DNA of 64,000 bases from Coriobacteriales bacterium OH1046 (GTDB lineage: Bacteria > Actinomycetota > Coriobacteriia > Coriobacteriales > Atopobiaceae). Under the pieces are notes generated by a model. That model was not told the origin of the DNA. It ran no database searches and saw nothing but the letters and a program-made list of their open reading frames with translations. The stretch is taken from NCBI GenBank assembly GCA_004010535.1, contig RQYE01000002.1, positions 227,854-291,853 of the forward strand. Direction: 5' to 3'. The translations under genes were made by a program, and so were the position numbers. How positions within the stretch are numbered: position 1 is the first letter of the stretch; every line of letters starts with the position of its first letter. This document shows positions 17,370-26,873 of this stretch, in pieces.

Positions 17370-18902
17370 CTATGCGAGTCCCGGGCCGTAAGTCCTCACG
17401 GCGTCGTTGAAGATATCGCCGTCGGCGCGGCTGGGCACGAAAAGGTCGCCCTCATGCTGGCGCGTCTCGTCTCCCTTGGCGAGCAGGCACACGAGCGCCG
17501 GGCGTCCGCAGGCATAGGCCAGCTCCACGGCGCGGCCGATGGCCTCCTCGCGATCGGGGATGATCTCGTAGTCCACGCCTTCCGGGGTGTTCGCAGCCAT
17601 CTCGGCGCAGATATCGGCGACATCCTCGTGGGCGGGGTCCTCCTCGGTATAGACGAGAAGGTCGCACCATGTGGCTGCTTCCTGCGGCAGCTCCACACGC
17701 CGCTCCAGGGCCTTGTCGCCGGGACAGCCGAATACGGCAGCTATCCAGAAGCCCGGGAACTCTTCCTTCATGGATGAGAAGAACCTCTGGTAGGAGAGCT
17801 TGTTGTGGGCATAGTCCACGATGGCGGTGATGCGGCGGTCGGGGGTGAAGAGGAGCTCCATGCGCCCCGGCACCCGCACGTAGAAGAAGCGCTCGATGAT
17901 GCGCTCGCGGGCGATGCCGACCGCCTCGCAGATGGCGATGGCGGCGAGTGCGTTCTCGATGTTGAAGAGTCCCGGCATGGGGATGGTCACACGCCCTTCC
18001 CAGCTGGGCGTGTGCGCCATGAACCCCACGAGGCCGAACTCGTGGATGATATCGGAGGCCCATATGTCGGCGGTGTCGCTCTTGGCTGAGAAGGTCAGGA
18101 CGCGCTCGCAGCGCCGGGCCCGGTCGAGGATGATGCCGGCATGGTCGCAGTCGAGGTTGACCACGGCCGTGCGGGTTTGGTCGAAGATCCTGAGCTTGCT
18201 CTCGAAATAATCCCCGAAATCCGGGTGCTCGATGGCCGAGATGTGGTCGCGGCCGATGTTCAGGAAGCAGCCCACGTCGATGCCGAGGCCGACCACCCGA
18301 CCGTACTTGAGACCCTGGCTCGAGACCTCCATGATCATGTGGTCGAGGCCGGAGTCGGCGGCGTTGGCGAGGTGGCGCCATAGGTCGGGTGCCTCGGGCG
18401 TGGTGTTGCGGCTCTCGAAACCCTCGACGCCATCGAAGGTCTCGATGGAGCCCATGATGCCCGCATGCTCGTAGGCCTCGTCGCCATCGAGAATGGAGCG
18501 CAGCATATAGGCCACGGTGGACTTGCCCTTGGTGCCCGTGATGCCGAGCACGTTGAGCCGCCGGTCGGGATGGCCCCAGCAGATGGGGGAGACCATGCCC
18601 ATCGCGCGGCGCACGTCGGAGACGATGAGCGAGGGCGTGCCGGGTGCACGTGCAGCGAGCTCGTCGGCGAGATCTGCTCCGCACAGGTAGGCGATGCAGC
18701 CCTTCTCGAGCGCGGTTTCGAGGAACTCTGCGCGGAACGCCCGCCCCTTGCAGATGAAGAGGTGGCTCGCGGCCGCCGCGCGCGAGTCGCAGTCGGCGCC
18801 CGTGATGGGTGCAGCAAGCGCATCGTGCGTGCAGCTGACCGTCCTGACGAGGAGTTTCTCGGCGTCGAGCACGTCGATGACGTGTGAAAGCGTCGTTTCC
18901 AT
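17370..18902 (-). CDS. murE: UDP-MurNAc-tripeptide synthetase (MurE-like)
   Basis: Adds the third amino acid of the peptidoglycan stem peptide. 510 residues: N-terminal UDP-binding domain, ATP-binding central domain (GTKGKST, 123-129) with the carbamoylated-lysine region, and the Mur ligase C-terminal domain. The residue-3 selection motif, DNPR in diaminopimelate enzymes, reads E421-D-P-A424, so the arginine that holds meso-DAP is missing; a diamino acid such as lysine or ornithine is more likely. It stands alone rather than in a dcw cluster, so it could be a second MurE-like enzyme. Confidence 0.85.
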   Translation of the reverse strand: METTLSHVIDVLDAEKLLVRTVSCTHDALAAPITGADCDSRAAAASHLFICKGRAFRAEFLETALEKGCIAYLCGADLADELAARAPGTPSLIVSDVRRAMGMVSPICWGHPDRRLNVLGITGTKGKSTVAYMLRSILDGDEAYEHAGIMGSIETFDGVEGFESRNTTPEAPDLWRHLANAADSGLDHMIMEVSSQGLKYGRVVGLGIDVGCFLNIGRDHISAIEHPDFGDYFESKLRIFDQTRTAVVNLDCDHAGIILDRARRCERVLTFSAKSDTADIWASDIIHEFGLVGFMAHTPSWEGRVTIPMPGLFNIENALAAIAICEAVGIARERIIERFFYVRVPGRMELLFTPDRRITAIVDYAHNKLSYQRFFSSMKEEFPGFWIAAVFGCPGDKALERRVELPQEAATWCDLLVYTEEDPAHEDVADICAEMAANTPEGVDYEIIPDREEAIGRAVELAYACGRPALVCLLAKGDETRQHEGDLFVPSRADGDIFNDAVRTYGPGLA

Positions 18903-18966
18903 GGCTCCAGTATACCCCCATGCGCTCCTTGCTCCGGCGCTTCTGTGCTACACTTCCAAACTGCAC

Positions 18967-19038
18967 GGGCGATTGGCGCAGCGGGAGCGCAGGTGCCTTA
19001 CAAGCACAAGGTCACAAGTTCGAATCTTGTATCGCCCA
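18967..19038 (+). tRNA. tRNA-Val (UAC)
   Basis: 72 nt with acceptor GGGCGAT/ATCGCCC, discriminator A, anticodon loop CTTACAA (anticodon TAC) and T loop GTTCGAATC. The anticodon stem has four clean pairs, with a G-A opposition at its outer end. CCA is not encoded. Confidence 0.9.
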
Positions 19039-19052
19039 CCATGATCCCCTCA

Positions 19053-19076
19053 GGCTGCCGATCGGGCGGCCTTTTT
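19053..19076 (+). terminator. Terminator after tRNA-Val
   Basis: GGCTGCC, a 5-base loop region, GGCGGCC (one G-T pair), then TTTTT; 15 bp after the tRNA 3' end. Confidence 0.85.
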
Positions 19077-19120
19077 AACATCGCCCGCCTTGATGCGGCC
19101 CAAGTGCGGGGCCGATCTAT

Positions 19121-19178
19121 CTGCAGAGGCGCTTCCAGACGGAAACAGGCTCGTTTCCGTCTGGAAGCGCCTCTGCAG
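19121..19178. repeat. Perfect 26-bp inverted repeat with 6-base loop
   Basis: Left arm 19121-19146 (CTGCAGAGGCGC...GGAAAC) is the exact reverse complement of right arm 19153-19178; the loop is AGGCTC. There is no T tract on either side, and the normal tRNA terminator already lies upstream, so a simple terminator is unlikely. It sits between tRNA-Val and mfd. Confidence 0.9.
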
Positions 19179-19295
19179 CGCTGCGCTCCGAGGGATGCGA
19201 TCCCCGCTCCGCTACAATAGTCTCCATAAGGAAGACCGCATCACCCGCGAGCACGCTGCTCGCGGGCGTTACGTCATGAGAACAGGACCTTTCGC

Positions 19296-22200
19296 ATGAT
19301 CATCAACCGCGTGGCCGACCAGCTCCTCGGCATACCCGAGCTCAGTCCCCTCATGCGTGCCTTGGACGCCGGCGAGGACGCGAGCCTGTCCATAGCCCAG
19401 AGCGCACGCCAGCTCATGCTCGCGGCGCTTTGGGCGAGAAACTCGCGCCCGACCGTCATGATCGTGTCGGGTGAGGAGGCGGCAGACCGTGCCGCGCGCG
19501 CCCTCGCGGCGTGGCTCGGCCCCCAGAACGTGAACCGCTTCCCCGAGCGCCGCGATCGCCCATGGTCGGAGGCCGAGCCGGATGATGCGGCGATCGCCGC
19601 ACGCTGCCGGGCCCTCTCCCGCCTTGCTGCGGGCGAGGGCTGCGTCGTCGTCGCGAGCGCCCGTGCGCTCCTGCGCCGCGTCCCGCCGGTGGGCAGCGGC
19701 TACTTCGCAGGAAGCACCTTCGCGGTCGGCGACGAGGTTCCCTTCGAGGATATGGGAGCGCTGCTCGTGGGCATGGGGTACACCGATGCCGGCGCGGTCG
19801 ATGCGCCCGGCAGCTTCCGCATCCACGGCGATGCGGTCGACGTCTTCCCCGCGCAGGCAAGCTCGCCGGTGCGCATCGAGTTCTTCGGAGACGAGATCGA
19901 CCGCGTGCGCCGCATGGTCCCCTCCACCGGCCAGACCATCGGCGAGCTCCGGCAGGTCGAGATCGTGCCGTGCCGCGAGATGGCGTTCACCGACGAGACC
20001 GTCGCGCGGGCCACGCGCGTGCTCTACAACGCGGCCCAGGAATCGGCCGAGATCGCAGCCGATCTGGAGCTCATCGCCCAGCGTGCCGCCAATCCTGCGC
20101 TCGAGCGCTATCTTGCCGCCCTCTACGGCGCGACCGCCTCGCCTCTGGAGCACCTCTCCGCAAGCACGCTGGTCGTGCTCGCCGAGCCCCGCGCGCTGTT
20201 CGACGATTGCGCGCGTGCTTTCGAGGAGATCGAGGCCTCCGCCCGCGCGGCCCGCATCGATCCCGAAGGGCTCTATACCGCACCGCGCGAGCTCGACTTC
20301 GGGAGCAGGCAGCGCCTGTCGTTCTCCTCACTCATGCGCGCGGGCGTGGAGCTCACCGCCAAGATCGATGTGCGCCAGCCGAGCATCGCCGGCGCGGATA
20401 CCAAGCTGTTGGGGCGCGTGCGCCAGCTCATCGCCGACCGCTGCGCCGTGCTCTTCGCCGTGCCCGACCGCTGCGCGCGCGAGGCCCTCGAGCTGCGCTT
20501 CTCCGATGAGAACATCCCTTTCATGGAGGCGCTGGGCGTGCATGGCGAGCACGGGGAGCTCGAGCCGGGCATGGTCACCTTCTTCGATGCCCCGGTTCCG
20601 GCGGGCATCGTGTTCCCCGAGGCGCGCCTCGCGGTCCTGTCGGTCTCCGATCTCGCTGCCCGCAGCGCCAAACGCCATCGTACGGGCAGGCGCGTCGATC
20701 CCACAAGCGTGACCTTCCCCTTCAAGCCCGGAGATTACGTGGTCCATGCTACGCATGGTATCGCGCTCTTCGCCGACATCGTGCGTCAGGAGGTCGCAGG
20801 CCGCGAGCGCGACTACTTCCTGCTGGAGTACGCCGAGGGCGACAAGCTCTATGTGCCGCTCGAGCAGGTCGACCGTATCACACGCTATATCGGTCCCGAT
20901 GGCAGCGCTCCGCGCCTCACGCGTCTCAACACCGCCGATTGGACGCGGGCTTCGGGCAAGGCGCGTGCAAGTGCGCAGAAGCTCGCATTCGACCTCGTGG
21001 ACCTCTACACGCGCCGCTCGTCGGTCGCCGGCTATGCCTTCGCGCCCGACACGCGGGCGCAGGAGGAGATGGAGGCGAGCTTCGGCTACGATCTCACGCC
21101 CGATCAGCTATCCGCCTTGGCGGATATCAAGGTCGACATGGAGTCAGAACGCCCTATGGACCGTCTGCTCTGCGGAGATGTGGGCTTCGGCAAGACCGAG
21201 GTGGCCCTGCGTGCCGCCTTCAAGTGCTGCCAGGATTCCAAGCAGGTCATGGTGCTCTGCCCTACGACCATCCTCGCCGAGCAGCACTTCCAGACCTTCT
21301 TCGAGCGCTTCACGCCTTTCAGATTGCGCGTGGCCGTGCTCTCGCGCTTCGTCACGCCCGCCCGCCAGCGTGCTGCCCTCGCGGGTTTCGCCACGGGCGA
21401 CATCGACGTGCTCATCGGCACGCACCGCCTGCTCTCCTCGGATGTCAACCCCTACGATCTGGGTCTGGTCATCATCGATGAGGAGCAGCGTTTCGGCGTG
21501 GGCCACAAGGAGCAGCTCAAGAACATGCGCGAGCAGGTCGACGTGCTCACGCTCTCCGCGACGCCCATCCCGCGCACCATGCAGATGGCCGTCTCGGGCG
21601 TGCGCGACATGTCGCTCATCATGACGCCGCCGCCCGGGCGCCTTCCCGTGAAGGTCGTGGTGGGGGAGTACGATCCCGACATCGTATCCGCCGCCATCCG
21701 CGAGGAGCTGGCGCGCAAGGGCCAGGTCTACTACGTGTCCAACCGCGTGACCACCATCGACGAGGCGGTTGGGCGGGTGTTGGAGGCGGCGCCCGAGGCC
21801 CGTATCGGCGTGGCGCATGGCCAGATGAGCCCGCGCGAGGCCGAGGATGTGATGATGCGCTTCCAAGGGCACGAGATCGACGTGCTCGTGGCCACGACCA
21901 TCATCGAGAGCGGCATCGACAACCCCGTCACCAACACGCTCATCATCGAGGATGCGCAGCGTTTGGGCCTGGCGCAGCTCTACCAGCTCAAAGGCCGTGT
22001 GGGACGTGGGCACGAGCAGGCCTATGCCTATTTCATGTTCCCGCCCGAGCTGCCGCTCACGCCCGAGGCGATCGAGCGCCTGACCGCCATCAACGAGTAC
22101 CAGGATCTGGGGAGCGGCATGCGCATCGCCCTGCGCGACCTCGAGATCCGCGGTGCGGGCTCGCTCATGGGAGCCGAGCAGCACGGCAACCTCTCGGGCG

Positions 22201-22718
22201 TGGGCTTCGACCTCTTCACGCAGATGCTCGGCGAGGCGGTTGCCGAGGCGCGCGGCGAGACGCGCGAGGTGGAGCCGCCCGAGGTCACCATCAACCTGCC
22301 CGCCGATGTCTTCCTCGCCGAGGAATACCTGCCCGAGATCGACAAGCGCGTGCTGATGTACCGCCGCCTTGCCGCTGCGACCGAGCTCGGCGAGGTCGAC
22401 GCGATCGAGCGGGAGTGCGCGGACGGTTGGGGAACGCTCCCCTTGGCCGGGCGCAACCTCTTCGACCGGGTCCGCGTGCGCATCCGCGCACAGCGTCTGG
22501 GCTGCACGTCCGTGTCGCTCGCGAACGGGCGCCTCGTCTACCAGGGGCTGCTCGATGTGCCCAAGACCGCTGCATTCAAGATCAAGCAGAAAGGCGGTCT
22601 GGTCTTCCCCAAGACGGGCAAGGTCACGATGCCCTTCAAGCGCACGCAGGAGGAGATCATGCCCGCCGCGCTCGGCCTGCTCGAGGAGATCGGCGGCGAT
22701 GACGAGGCGGAGGAATAG
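19296..22718 (+). CDS. mfd: Transcription-repair coupling factor
   Basis: 1140 residues. Mfd pushes stalled RNA polymerase off DNA lesions and recruits UvrA. Domains in order: UvrB-like N-terminal region (about 1-450), RNA-polymerase-interaction CarD-like domain (about 475-560, PFKPGDYVVHATHGIALF), SF2 translocase with Walker A GDVGFGKTEVA and Walker B DEEQRFGVGHKE, then the TRCF C-terminal domain. A TACAAT at 19213-19218 could be the -10. The large antisense frames inside it are shadows. Confidence 0.98.
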   Translation: MIINRVADQLLGIPELSPLMRALDAGEDASLSIAQSARQLMLAALWARNSRPTVMIVSGEEAADRAARALAAWLGPQNVNRFPERRDRPWSEAEPDDAAIAARCRALSRLAAGEGCVVVASARALLRRVPPVGSGYFAGSTFAVGDEVPFEDMGALLVGMGYTDAGAVDAPGSFRIHGDAVDVFPAQASSPVRIEFFGDEIDRVRRMVPSTGQTIGELRQVEIVPCREMAFTDETVARATRVLYNAAQESAEIAADLELIAQRAANPALERYLAALYGATASPLEHLSASTLVVLAEPRALFDDCARAFEEIEASARAARIDPEGLYTAPRELDFGSRQRLSFSSLMRAGVELTAKIDVRQPSIAGADTKLLGRVRQLIADRCAVLFAVPDRCAREALELRFSDENIPFMEALGVHGEHGELEPGMVTFFDAPVPAGIVFPEARLAVLSVSDLAARSAKRHRTGRRVDPTSVTFPFKPGDYVVHATHGIALFADIVRQEVAGRERDYFLLEYAEGDKLYVPLEQVDRITRYIGPDGSAPRLTRLNTADWTRASGKARASAQKLAFDLVDLYTRRSSVAGYAFAPDTRAQEEMEASFGYDLTPDQLSALADIKVDMESERPMDRLLCGDVGFGKTEVALRAAFKCCQDSKQVMVLCPTTILAEQHFQTFFERFTPFRLRVAVLSRFVTPARQRAALAGFATGDIDVLIGTHRLLSSDVNPYDLGLVIIDEEQRFGVGHKEQLKNMREQVDVLTLSATPIPRTMQMAVSGVRDMSLIMTPPPGRLPVKVVVGEYDPDIVSAAIREELARKGQVYYVSNRVTTIDEAVGRVLEAAPEARIGVAHGQMSPREAEDVMMRFQGHEIDVLVATTIIESGIDNPVTNTLIIEDAQRLGLAQLYQLKGRVGRGHEQAYAYFMFPPELPLTPEAIERLTAINEYQDLGSGMRIALRDLEIRGAGSLMGAEQHGNLSGVGFDLFTQMLGEAVAEARGETREVEPPEVTINLPADVFLAEEYLPEIDKRVLMYRRLAAATELGEVDAIERECADGWGTLPLAGRNLFDRVRVRIRAQRLGCTSVSLANGRLVYQGLLDVPKTAAFKIKQKGGLVFPKTGKVTMPFKRTQEEIMPAALGLLEEIGGDDEAEE

Positions 22719-22864
22719 CATCCGCATAGTAGAGACAGCACGTTTCATGTGGTCAGGGGCAGCGGTTCGGCGCGCACGATGGTGAGCCGACAGGGGCAGC
22801 TCACGCACCGTGCTTTATCACAGCTCGGTGAGCCCCTTCCGCATGACTGTCCCGACGTGATCGC

Positions 22865-22944
22865 GAACATCCCCGTATGGATGCGATCATCCTCGGGATG
22901 TTCGTGAACATCCCGGTGATGTTCGTGTTGTGTCTGGGATGTTC
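22865..22944 (+). repeat. Family-1 palindromic array, copy D
   Basis: GAAC, GATC, GAAC at 22865, 22885, 22906 and GTTC at 22900, 22921, 22941: all three right-hand half-sites are intact and the central GTTCGTGAAC is at 22900-22909. It starts 146 bp after the mfd stop, in the 417-bp gap before the Amadori-sugar operon. The rest of that gap holds the AT-rich promoter region. Confidence 0.85.
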
Positions 22945-23053
22945 GTGCAGAAGGAGCTCCCCGGGCCCCTTCGTGCCGCTGAAACCCTGTCGTGTCAAAG
23001 CATCCACAGGCAGGTCTCCTATACGTTATGAGGATATCAAAATAATACTAAAC

Positions 23054-23078
23054 GTATATAACGACTATGATATATTAC
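23054..23078 (+). promoter_or_regulatory. AT-rich promoter/operator before the first deglycase gene
   Basis: GTATATAAC, 7 bases, ATATATTAC, a near-palindrome in the only AT-rich stretch of this gap, 58 bp upstream of the start codon. The nine-mer GTATATAAC recurs at 24218-24226 in the second intergenic region of the same operon. A GntR/UTRA regulator encoded at the operon end is the natural candidate to bind it. Confidence 0.4.
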
Positions 23079-23135
23079 TGTTGAGCTTGCATGCGGGCGG
23101 CATGCATTCCGCAGCCGAGAAACGGGGAGGATGAC

Positions 23136-24116
23136 ATGAAGATCCAAGAAGAGGTTGCCCAGGTTATCGGAAAGGTTCTGAAAGGCCATGAGATCGAGCG
23201 TGTCGCGTGGGTGGCTGCCGGCGGATCGAACGGCGGTCACTGGCCGGCACATTACTTCATGGAGCACGAGAGCAGGCGTATCGCCACCGAGCTGTACACG
23301 AGTGCGGAATTTGCCTATGCCCCGCCGGCCTATGTCGACGAGCATACGCTCGCCGTTGTCACCTCCATGCGCGGAACGACCGAGACTTGCGCAGCCGCCC
23401 GTGTCGCCAAGGATCTCGGCGCGGCGACCATAGCCCTCTACGTCGACGACTCCGAGCTTACCCAGATTGCCGATTTCAAAATCAAGTATGAGTCCGTAGC
23501 CTTGGACGAGAGCCGCACCGAGCGCGTGAACTCGAGCATCGCCCTGCAGCTCGCCATGGCTCTCGTGAACCAGACGGAGGGCTATGCCAACTACGACAAG
23601 GCCATGGCCGCCTTCGATGCCGTGGACGTTATCTACCGCAAGGCTGTTGCCTATGCGCAGCCTCTGGCAACCGTTTGGGCCGAGCGGATGGCCTCGCAGA
23701 AGACCATCTACGTCATGGGCTCCGGCCCGGCCTATGGCGCCGCGTACATCTTCTCCATCTGCAACATCGAGGAGATGCTCCAGCTCGATTCGCCCACCAT
23801 CAACAGCTGCGAGTTCTTCCACGGACCCTTCGAGGTCGTGGATAAGGCGAAGCCGATCTTCCTCATCATGGGCATCGGTCGCACAAGACCGTGCGACGAA
23901 CGCGCGCTCGCGTTCCTTGAACGCTACGCTGGCGAGAACCTCTATGTCCTCGACGGTAAGGAGCTGGGTTTGAACGACTTGCCCGATGACATATCCGAGT
24001 ACTTCAACCATGTGATCTTCACGCCGATCCTCAATAACGTATACATGCGTGCCCTCTCGAAGGCTATAAGCAAGGACTATATGACCAGGCGCTATATGTG
24101 GAAGGTCGCGTATTGA
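23136..24116 (+). CDS. SIS-domain sugar-amine deglycase (FrlB/GfrE/GfrF-like), first copy
   Basis: 326 residues from the ATG at 23136 with GGGGAGG upstream; the frame upstream to 23091 lacks a site. Two SIS domains; the block CEFFHGPFEVVDKAKP and the ending TRRYMWKVAY match the fructoselysine/glucoselysine 6-phosphate deglycase family, which splits the phosphorylated Amadori product into glucose 6-phosphate and the amino acid. A second deglycase sits at 26972 with a mannose-family PTS between them, the gene content of the gfr operon of Salmonella. Which of the two takes which substrate cannot be read from sequence. Confidence 0.8.
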   Translation: MKIQEEVAQVIGKVLKGHEIERVAWVAAGGSNGGHWPAHYFMEHESRRIATELYTSAEFAYAPPAYVDEHTLAVVTSMRGTTETCAAARVAKDLGAATIALYVDDSELTQIADFKIKYESVALDESRTERVNSSIALQLAMALVNQTEGYANYDKAMAAFDAVDVIYRKAVAYAQPLATVWAERMASQKTIYVMGSGPAYGAAYIFSICNIEEMLQLDSPTINSCEFFHGPFEVVDKAKPIFLIMGIGRTRPCDERALAFLERYAGENLYVLDGKELGLNDLPDDISEYFNHVIFTPILNNVYMRALSKAISKDYMTRRYMWKVAY

Positions 24117-24191
24117 CGCGCGACGGAGCCCCATACCCCCGCACATGCACCGGGTGAACCGCTCATCGGCAAAATCAGTCCACTCATGTCA

Positions 24192-24229
24192 TATGTTATA
24201 GACTACTATAATAACTAGTATATAACATA
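24192..24229 (+). promoter_or_regulatory. Internal promoter with inverted repeat before the PTS genes
   Basis: TATGTTATA at 24192-24200 and its reverse complement TATAACATA at 24221-24229 bracket a perfect TATAAT (24207-24212). The arrangement suits a repressor that covers the -10. It shares TATATAAC with the site at 23054. The gap (24117-24274) holds no gene. Confidence 0.5.
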
Positions 24230-24274
24230 CATGATGACTTGCACTTTGGAATAGAAGAGGGAGGAAAAAGATAG

Positions 24275-25201
24275 ATGAACCAGATAATCCTCGCGTCACA
24301 CGGAGGTTTGTCGAAAGGGGCGCTCGACACGGTTCGCATGATCGTGGGAGAGATTCCCAACGTGCATGCCATCTCGCTCGAACGTGACGATACGGAGCCC
24401 CTGAGCACGGAGGCCGAGGCGATCATGTCCGCCTTCTCCTCAGATGATGCGGTCTATGTGCTCACGGATATGCTCGGATCGAGCGTGAACAACTCCATGG
24501 TCGAACTTATGGCGGCGCATGAGCATGTGACGGTGATCGCCGGCATGAACATGCCGCTCATCCTCACGCTCGCGCTGAAGGACGAGCCGCTCTCCGCTCA
24601 AGACGTTCGCGAACTCATCGCCGAGGGGCGTCGGGGCATCGTCGATTGCGCGCACCCGTCGGACGAAGCCGCGCCCGCGTCCAAGCCCGCTGTCGCCGCT
24701 GCGGCGAGCAGGGGAGGACAAGCCAAGATCGTCCTCTCGAGATTGGATTACCGCCTGCTCCACGGGCAGGTCGTCTTCTCCTGGGTCAGCAAGGTCGGGG
24801 CAGAGCGCATCATCGTCGTCGATAACGATGCTGCGCAGGATGAGGTCAAAAAGAGCGCGCTCAAGCTGGCCAAGCCCGCCGGCGTGCGCTTGAACATCTT
24901 CACGGTCGGCAAGGCTCTCGAGAAGATGGAGAAGCTCAACACCTTGGGCGAGAAGGTCATGTTCGTCTTCGGCAACACCGCCGAGATGCTGGAATTCTAC
25001 AGGACCTGCCCGATCGGCACTATCAATCTGGGTGCAACCGCCAACCACGATGGTGCCCGCCAGATCGGGGGCAAGGACAGCTCCGTCTTCCTCGACGAGG
25101 CGCAACGGGCAGATATCAACGCCCTCATGGATCTCGGTATCCAACTCTATGTGCAGCAGACCCCCGCATATGCGCGAGTCAATGTGAGCGATCGGCTCTA
25201 G
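24275..25201 (+). CDS. Mannose-family PTS EIIA-EIIB fusion
   Basis: 308 residues. EIIA domain (1-127) with phosphorylated His9 in ASHGGLSKG; an Ala/Pro linker (about 128-148); EIIB domain with phosphorylated His163 in RLDYRLLHGQV. It relays phosphate from HPr to the incoming sugar. In most mannose-family systems with this content A and B are separate, so the fusion resembles ManX of the mannose system. EIIC starts 33 bp later. Given the flanking deglycases, the substrate is probably fructoselysine or glucoselysine. Confidence 0.9.
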   Translation: MNQIILASHGGLSKGALDTVRMIVGEIPNVHAISLERDDTEPLSTEAEAIMSAFSSDDAVYVLTDMLGSSVNNSMVELMAAHEHVTVIAGMNMPLILTLALKDEPLSAQDVRELIAEGRRGIVDCAHPSDEAAPASKPAVAAAASRGGQAKIVLSRLDYRLLHGQVVFSWVSKVGAERIIVVDNDAAQDEVKKSALKLAKPAGVRLNIFTVGKALEKMEKLNTLGEKVMFVFGNTAEMLEFYRTCPIGTINLGATANHDGARQIGGKDSSVFLDEAQRADINALMDLGIQLYVQQTPAYARVNVSDRL

Positions 25202-25234
25202 GGTGGATCGCTTGTCCATCGAAAGGAGTGTTTC

Positions 25235-26029
25235 ATGAGCATGTTCGTCAATGCGCTGCTTGTCGGGCTGGTCAGCGTGTTCTGTATGCTCGATTCCCGT
25301 CTGCTCGGCCGCCTGAACTTCGAGCAACCGCTTGTGGGCGCGACCTTGGTCGGCATCGTCCTCGGCGATCCGATGACGGGCCTTGCCGTCGGTGCCGCTA
25401 CCGAGATGGTAAGCATGGGCCTCGTGCAGGTCGGTGCCGCCGTGCCTGCGGACATGGTCCTCGGCGGTATCATCGCCTCGGCCTTTGCCTGCCTGACAGG
25501 GGCGTCCGCCGAGACGGCGATGACGATCGCCGTACCCGTGGCCGTGCTCGGCCAGCTTCTGGGTATCGTCTTCCGTTCCGTGATCGCCGTGCTCACCCAC
25601 ATTGCCGACAGGGAGATCGAGGAGGGCGATTTCAGGACCGCGTACAGCATGCACATCGTCGTGGGCACCATCCTGTACTCCCTCATGTACTTCATCCCCA
25701 CGTTCCTTGCCGTCTATGTGGGTACCGATCTTGTGCAGTCAGTCGTCGACCTCATTCCCGAATGGCTCTCCGCAGGCCTGAACGTCTCGACCAAGCTCCT
25801 TACCGCCTACGGTTTGGCGCTGCTCATCTCCCTGTCGCTCAAGAAGGGCATGGCGGCCTTCCTCTTCCTCGGATTCCTGCTCGCCTCCTACTTGGGCCTC
25901 TCGGTTATTGCGGTCTCTGCCTTGGGCGTTGTCCTTGCAGTAGTCCTCATGGACCTTAAATTCGGCAAAGGCGGCGCAGCTTTGGCCACCGCAGATCCTG
26001 ACTACGATCCGCTCGAAGATGACGAGTAA
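25235..26029 (+). CDS. Mannose-family PTS EIIC
   Basis: 264 residues, a polytopic membrane protein and one half of the translocation channel. The family signature lies in GATLVGIVLGDPMTGLAVGAATEMVSMGLVQVGAAVPAD. A short acidic tail (DPDYDPLEDDE) ends in the cytoplasm. GAAAGGAG precedes the ATG. EIID follows after 13 bp. Confidence 0.92.
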   Translation: MSMFVNALLVGLVSVFCMLDSRLLGRLNFEQPLVGATLVGIVLGDPMTGLAVGAATEMVSMGLVQVGAAVPADMVLGGIIASAFACLTGASAETAMTIAVPVAVLGQLLGIVFRSVIAVLTHIADREIEEGDFRTAYSMHIVVGTILYSLMYFIPTFLAVYVGTDLVQSVVDLIPEWLSAGLNVSTKLLTAYGLALLISLSLKKGMAAFLFLGFLLASYLGLSVIAVSALGVVLAVVLMDLKFGKGGAALATADPDYDPLEDDE

Positions 26030-26042
26030 GGAGGAGCGCATC

Positions 26043-26873
26043 ATGACCCATACCAAGAACGACTCACTCAACAAGAAGATCAGCCAATTCTTCTGGCGCA
26101 GCTGGGCTATTCAGGATTCATGGAATTACGAACGCCAGATGAACATGGGCTTCCTCTATGGAATCGTGCCCACGCTCGACCGCTGCTATCCCGATGAGTC
26201 CGATCCCGTGCAGCTCGAACGTAAGAAGGAAGCATACCGCCGTCACATGGCGTTCTACAACTGCACCCCTCAGACGAGCGCGTTCGTGCTGGGGTTGGCA
26301 TCGTCTATGGAGGAGGAGCTTGCCGAGACCCCCGATGCCTTCGATCCCGCCACCATCAATGCCATCAAGACCTCCCTCATGGGGCCGCTCTCCGGCATCG
26401 GCGATTCCTTCTTCCAGGGTACCATCCGCGTCATAGCCTTCGGCCTCGGCGTTTCCTTGGCGCAGCAGGGTTCGATCATGGGCCCCGTGCTCGCGATGAT
26501 CATCTCCATCATCCCTTCGGTACTCGTCACGTGGTTCGGTGCCAAGTTGGGTTACCAAGGTGGGCGCGAATACCTCGAGAAGATGCAGAGCGGCGACCTC
26601 ATGGACAGGGTCATGTACATCTGCGGTGTTGTGGGACTCATGGCGATCGGCGGCATGGTCGCAACGCTTATCGGCGCGACGACCCCGCTGACCTTCTCCG
26701 GCGGCTCCGTCGTGATCCAGAGCATCTTGGACACCATCCTTCCTCAGATGATCCCCTTGGCACTTACCGGAGCCATGTACGTGCTGATCAAGAGGAACGT
26801 AGGGTCGGGCTTGCTGCTTGCGCTCAGCATCTTCGGCGGCATAGCGCTCTCCGCTTTCGGCATCCTCGTGTAG
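26043..26873 (+). CDS. Mannose-family PTS EIID
   Basis: 276 residues from the ATG at 26043, which has AAGGAGGAG upstream; the 26019 frame start overlaps EIIC. EIID pairs with EIIC in the membrane. The family blocks are RSWAIQDSWNYERQMNMGF at the N-terminus and KTSLMGPLSGIGDSFFQGTIR in the middle, with C-terminal hydrophobic helices. The next gene, the second deglycase, starts 98 bp later. Confidence 0.92.
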   Translation: MTHTKNDSLNKKISQFFWRSWAIQDSWNYERQMNMGFLYGIVPTLDRCYPDESDPVQLERKKEAYRRHMAFYNCTPQTSAFVLGLASSMEEELAETPDAFDPATINAIKTSLMGPLSGIGDSFFQGTIRVIAFGLGVSLAQQGSIMGPVLAMIISIIPSVLVTWFGAKLGYQGGREYLEKMQSGDLMDRVMYICGVVGLMAIGGMVATLIGATTPLTFSGGSVVIQSILDTILPQMIPLALTGAMYVLIKRNVGSGLLLALSIFGGIALSAFGILV

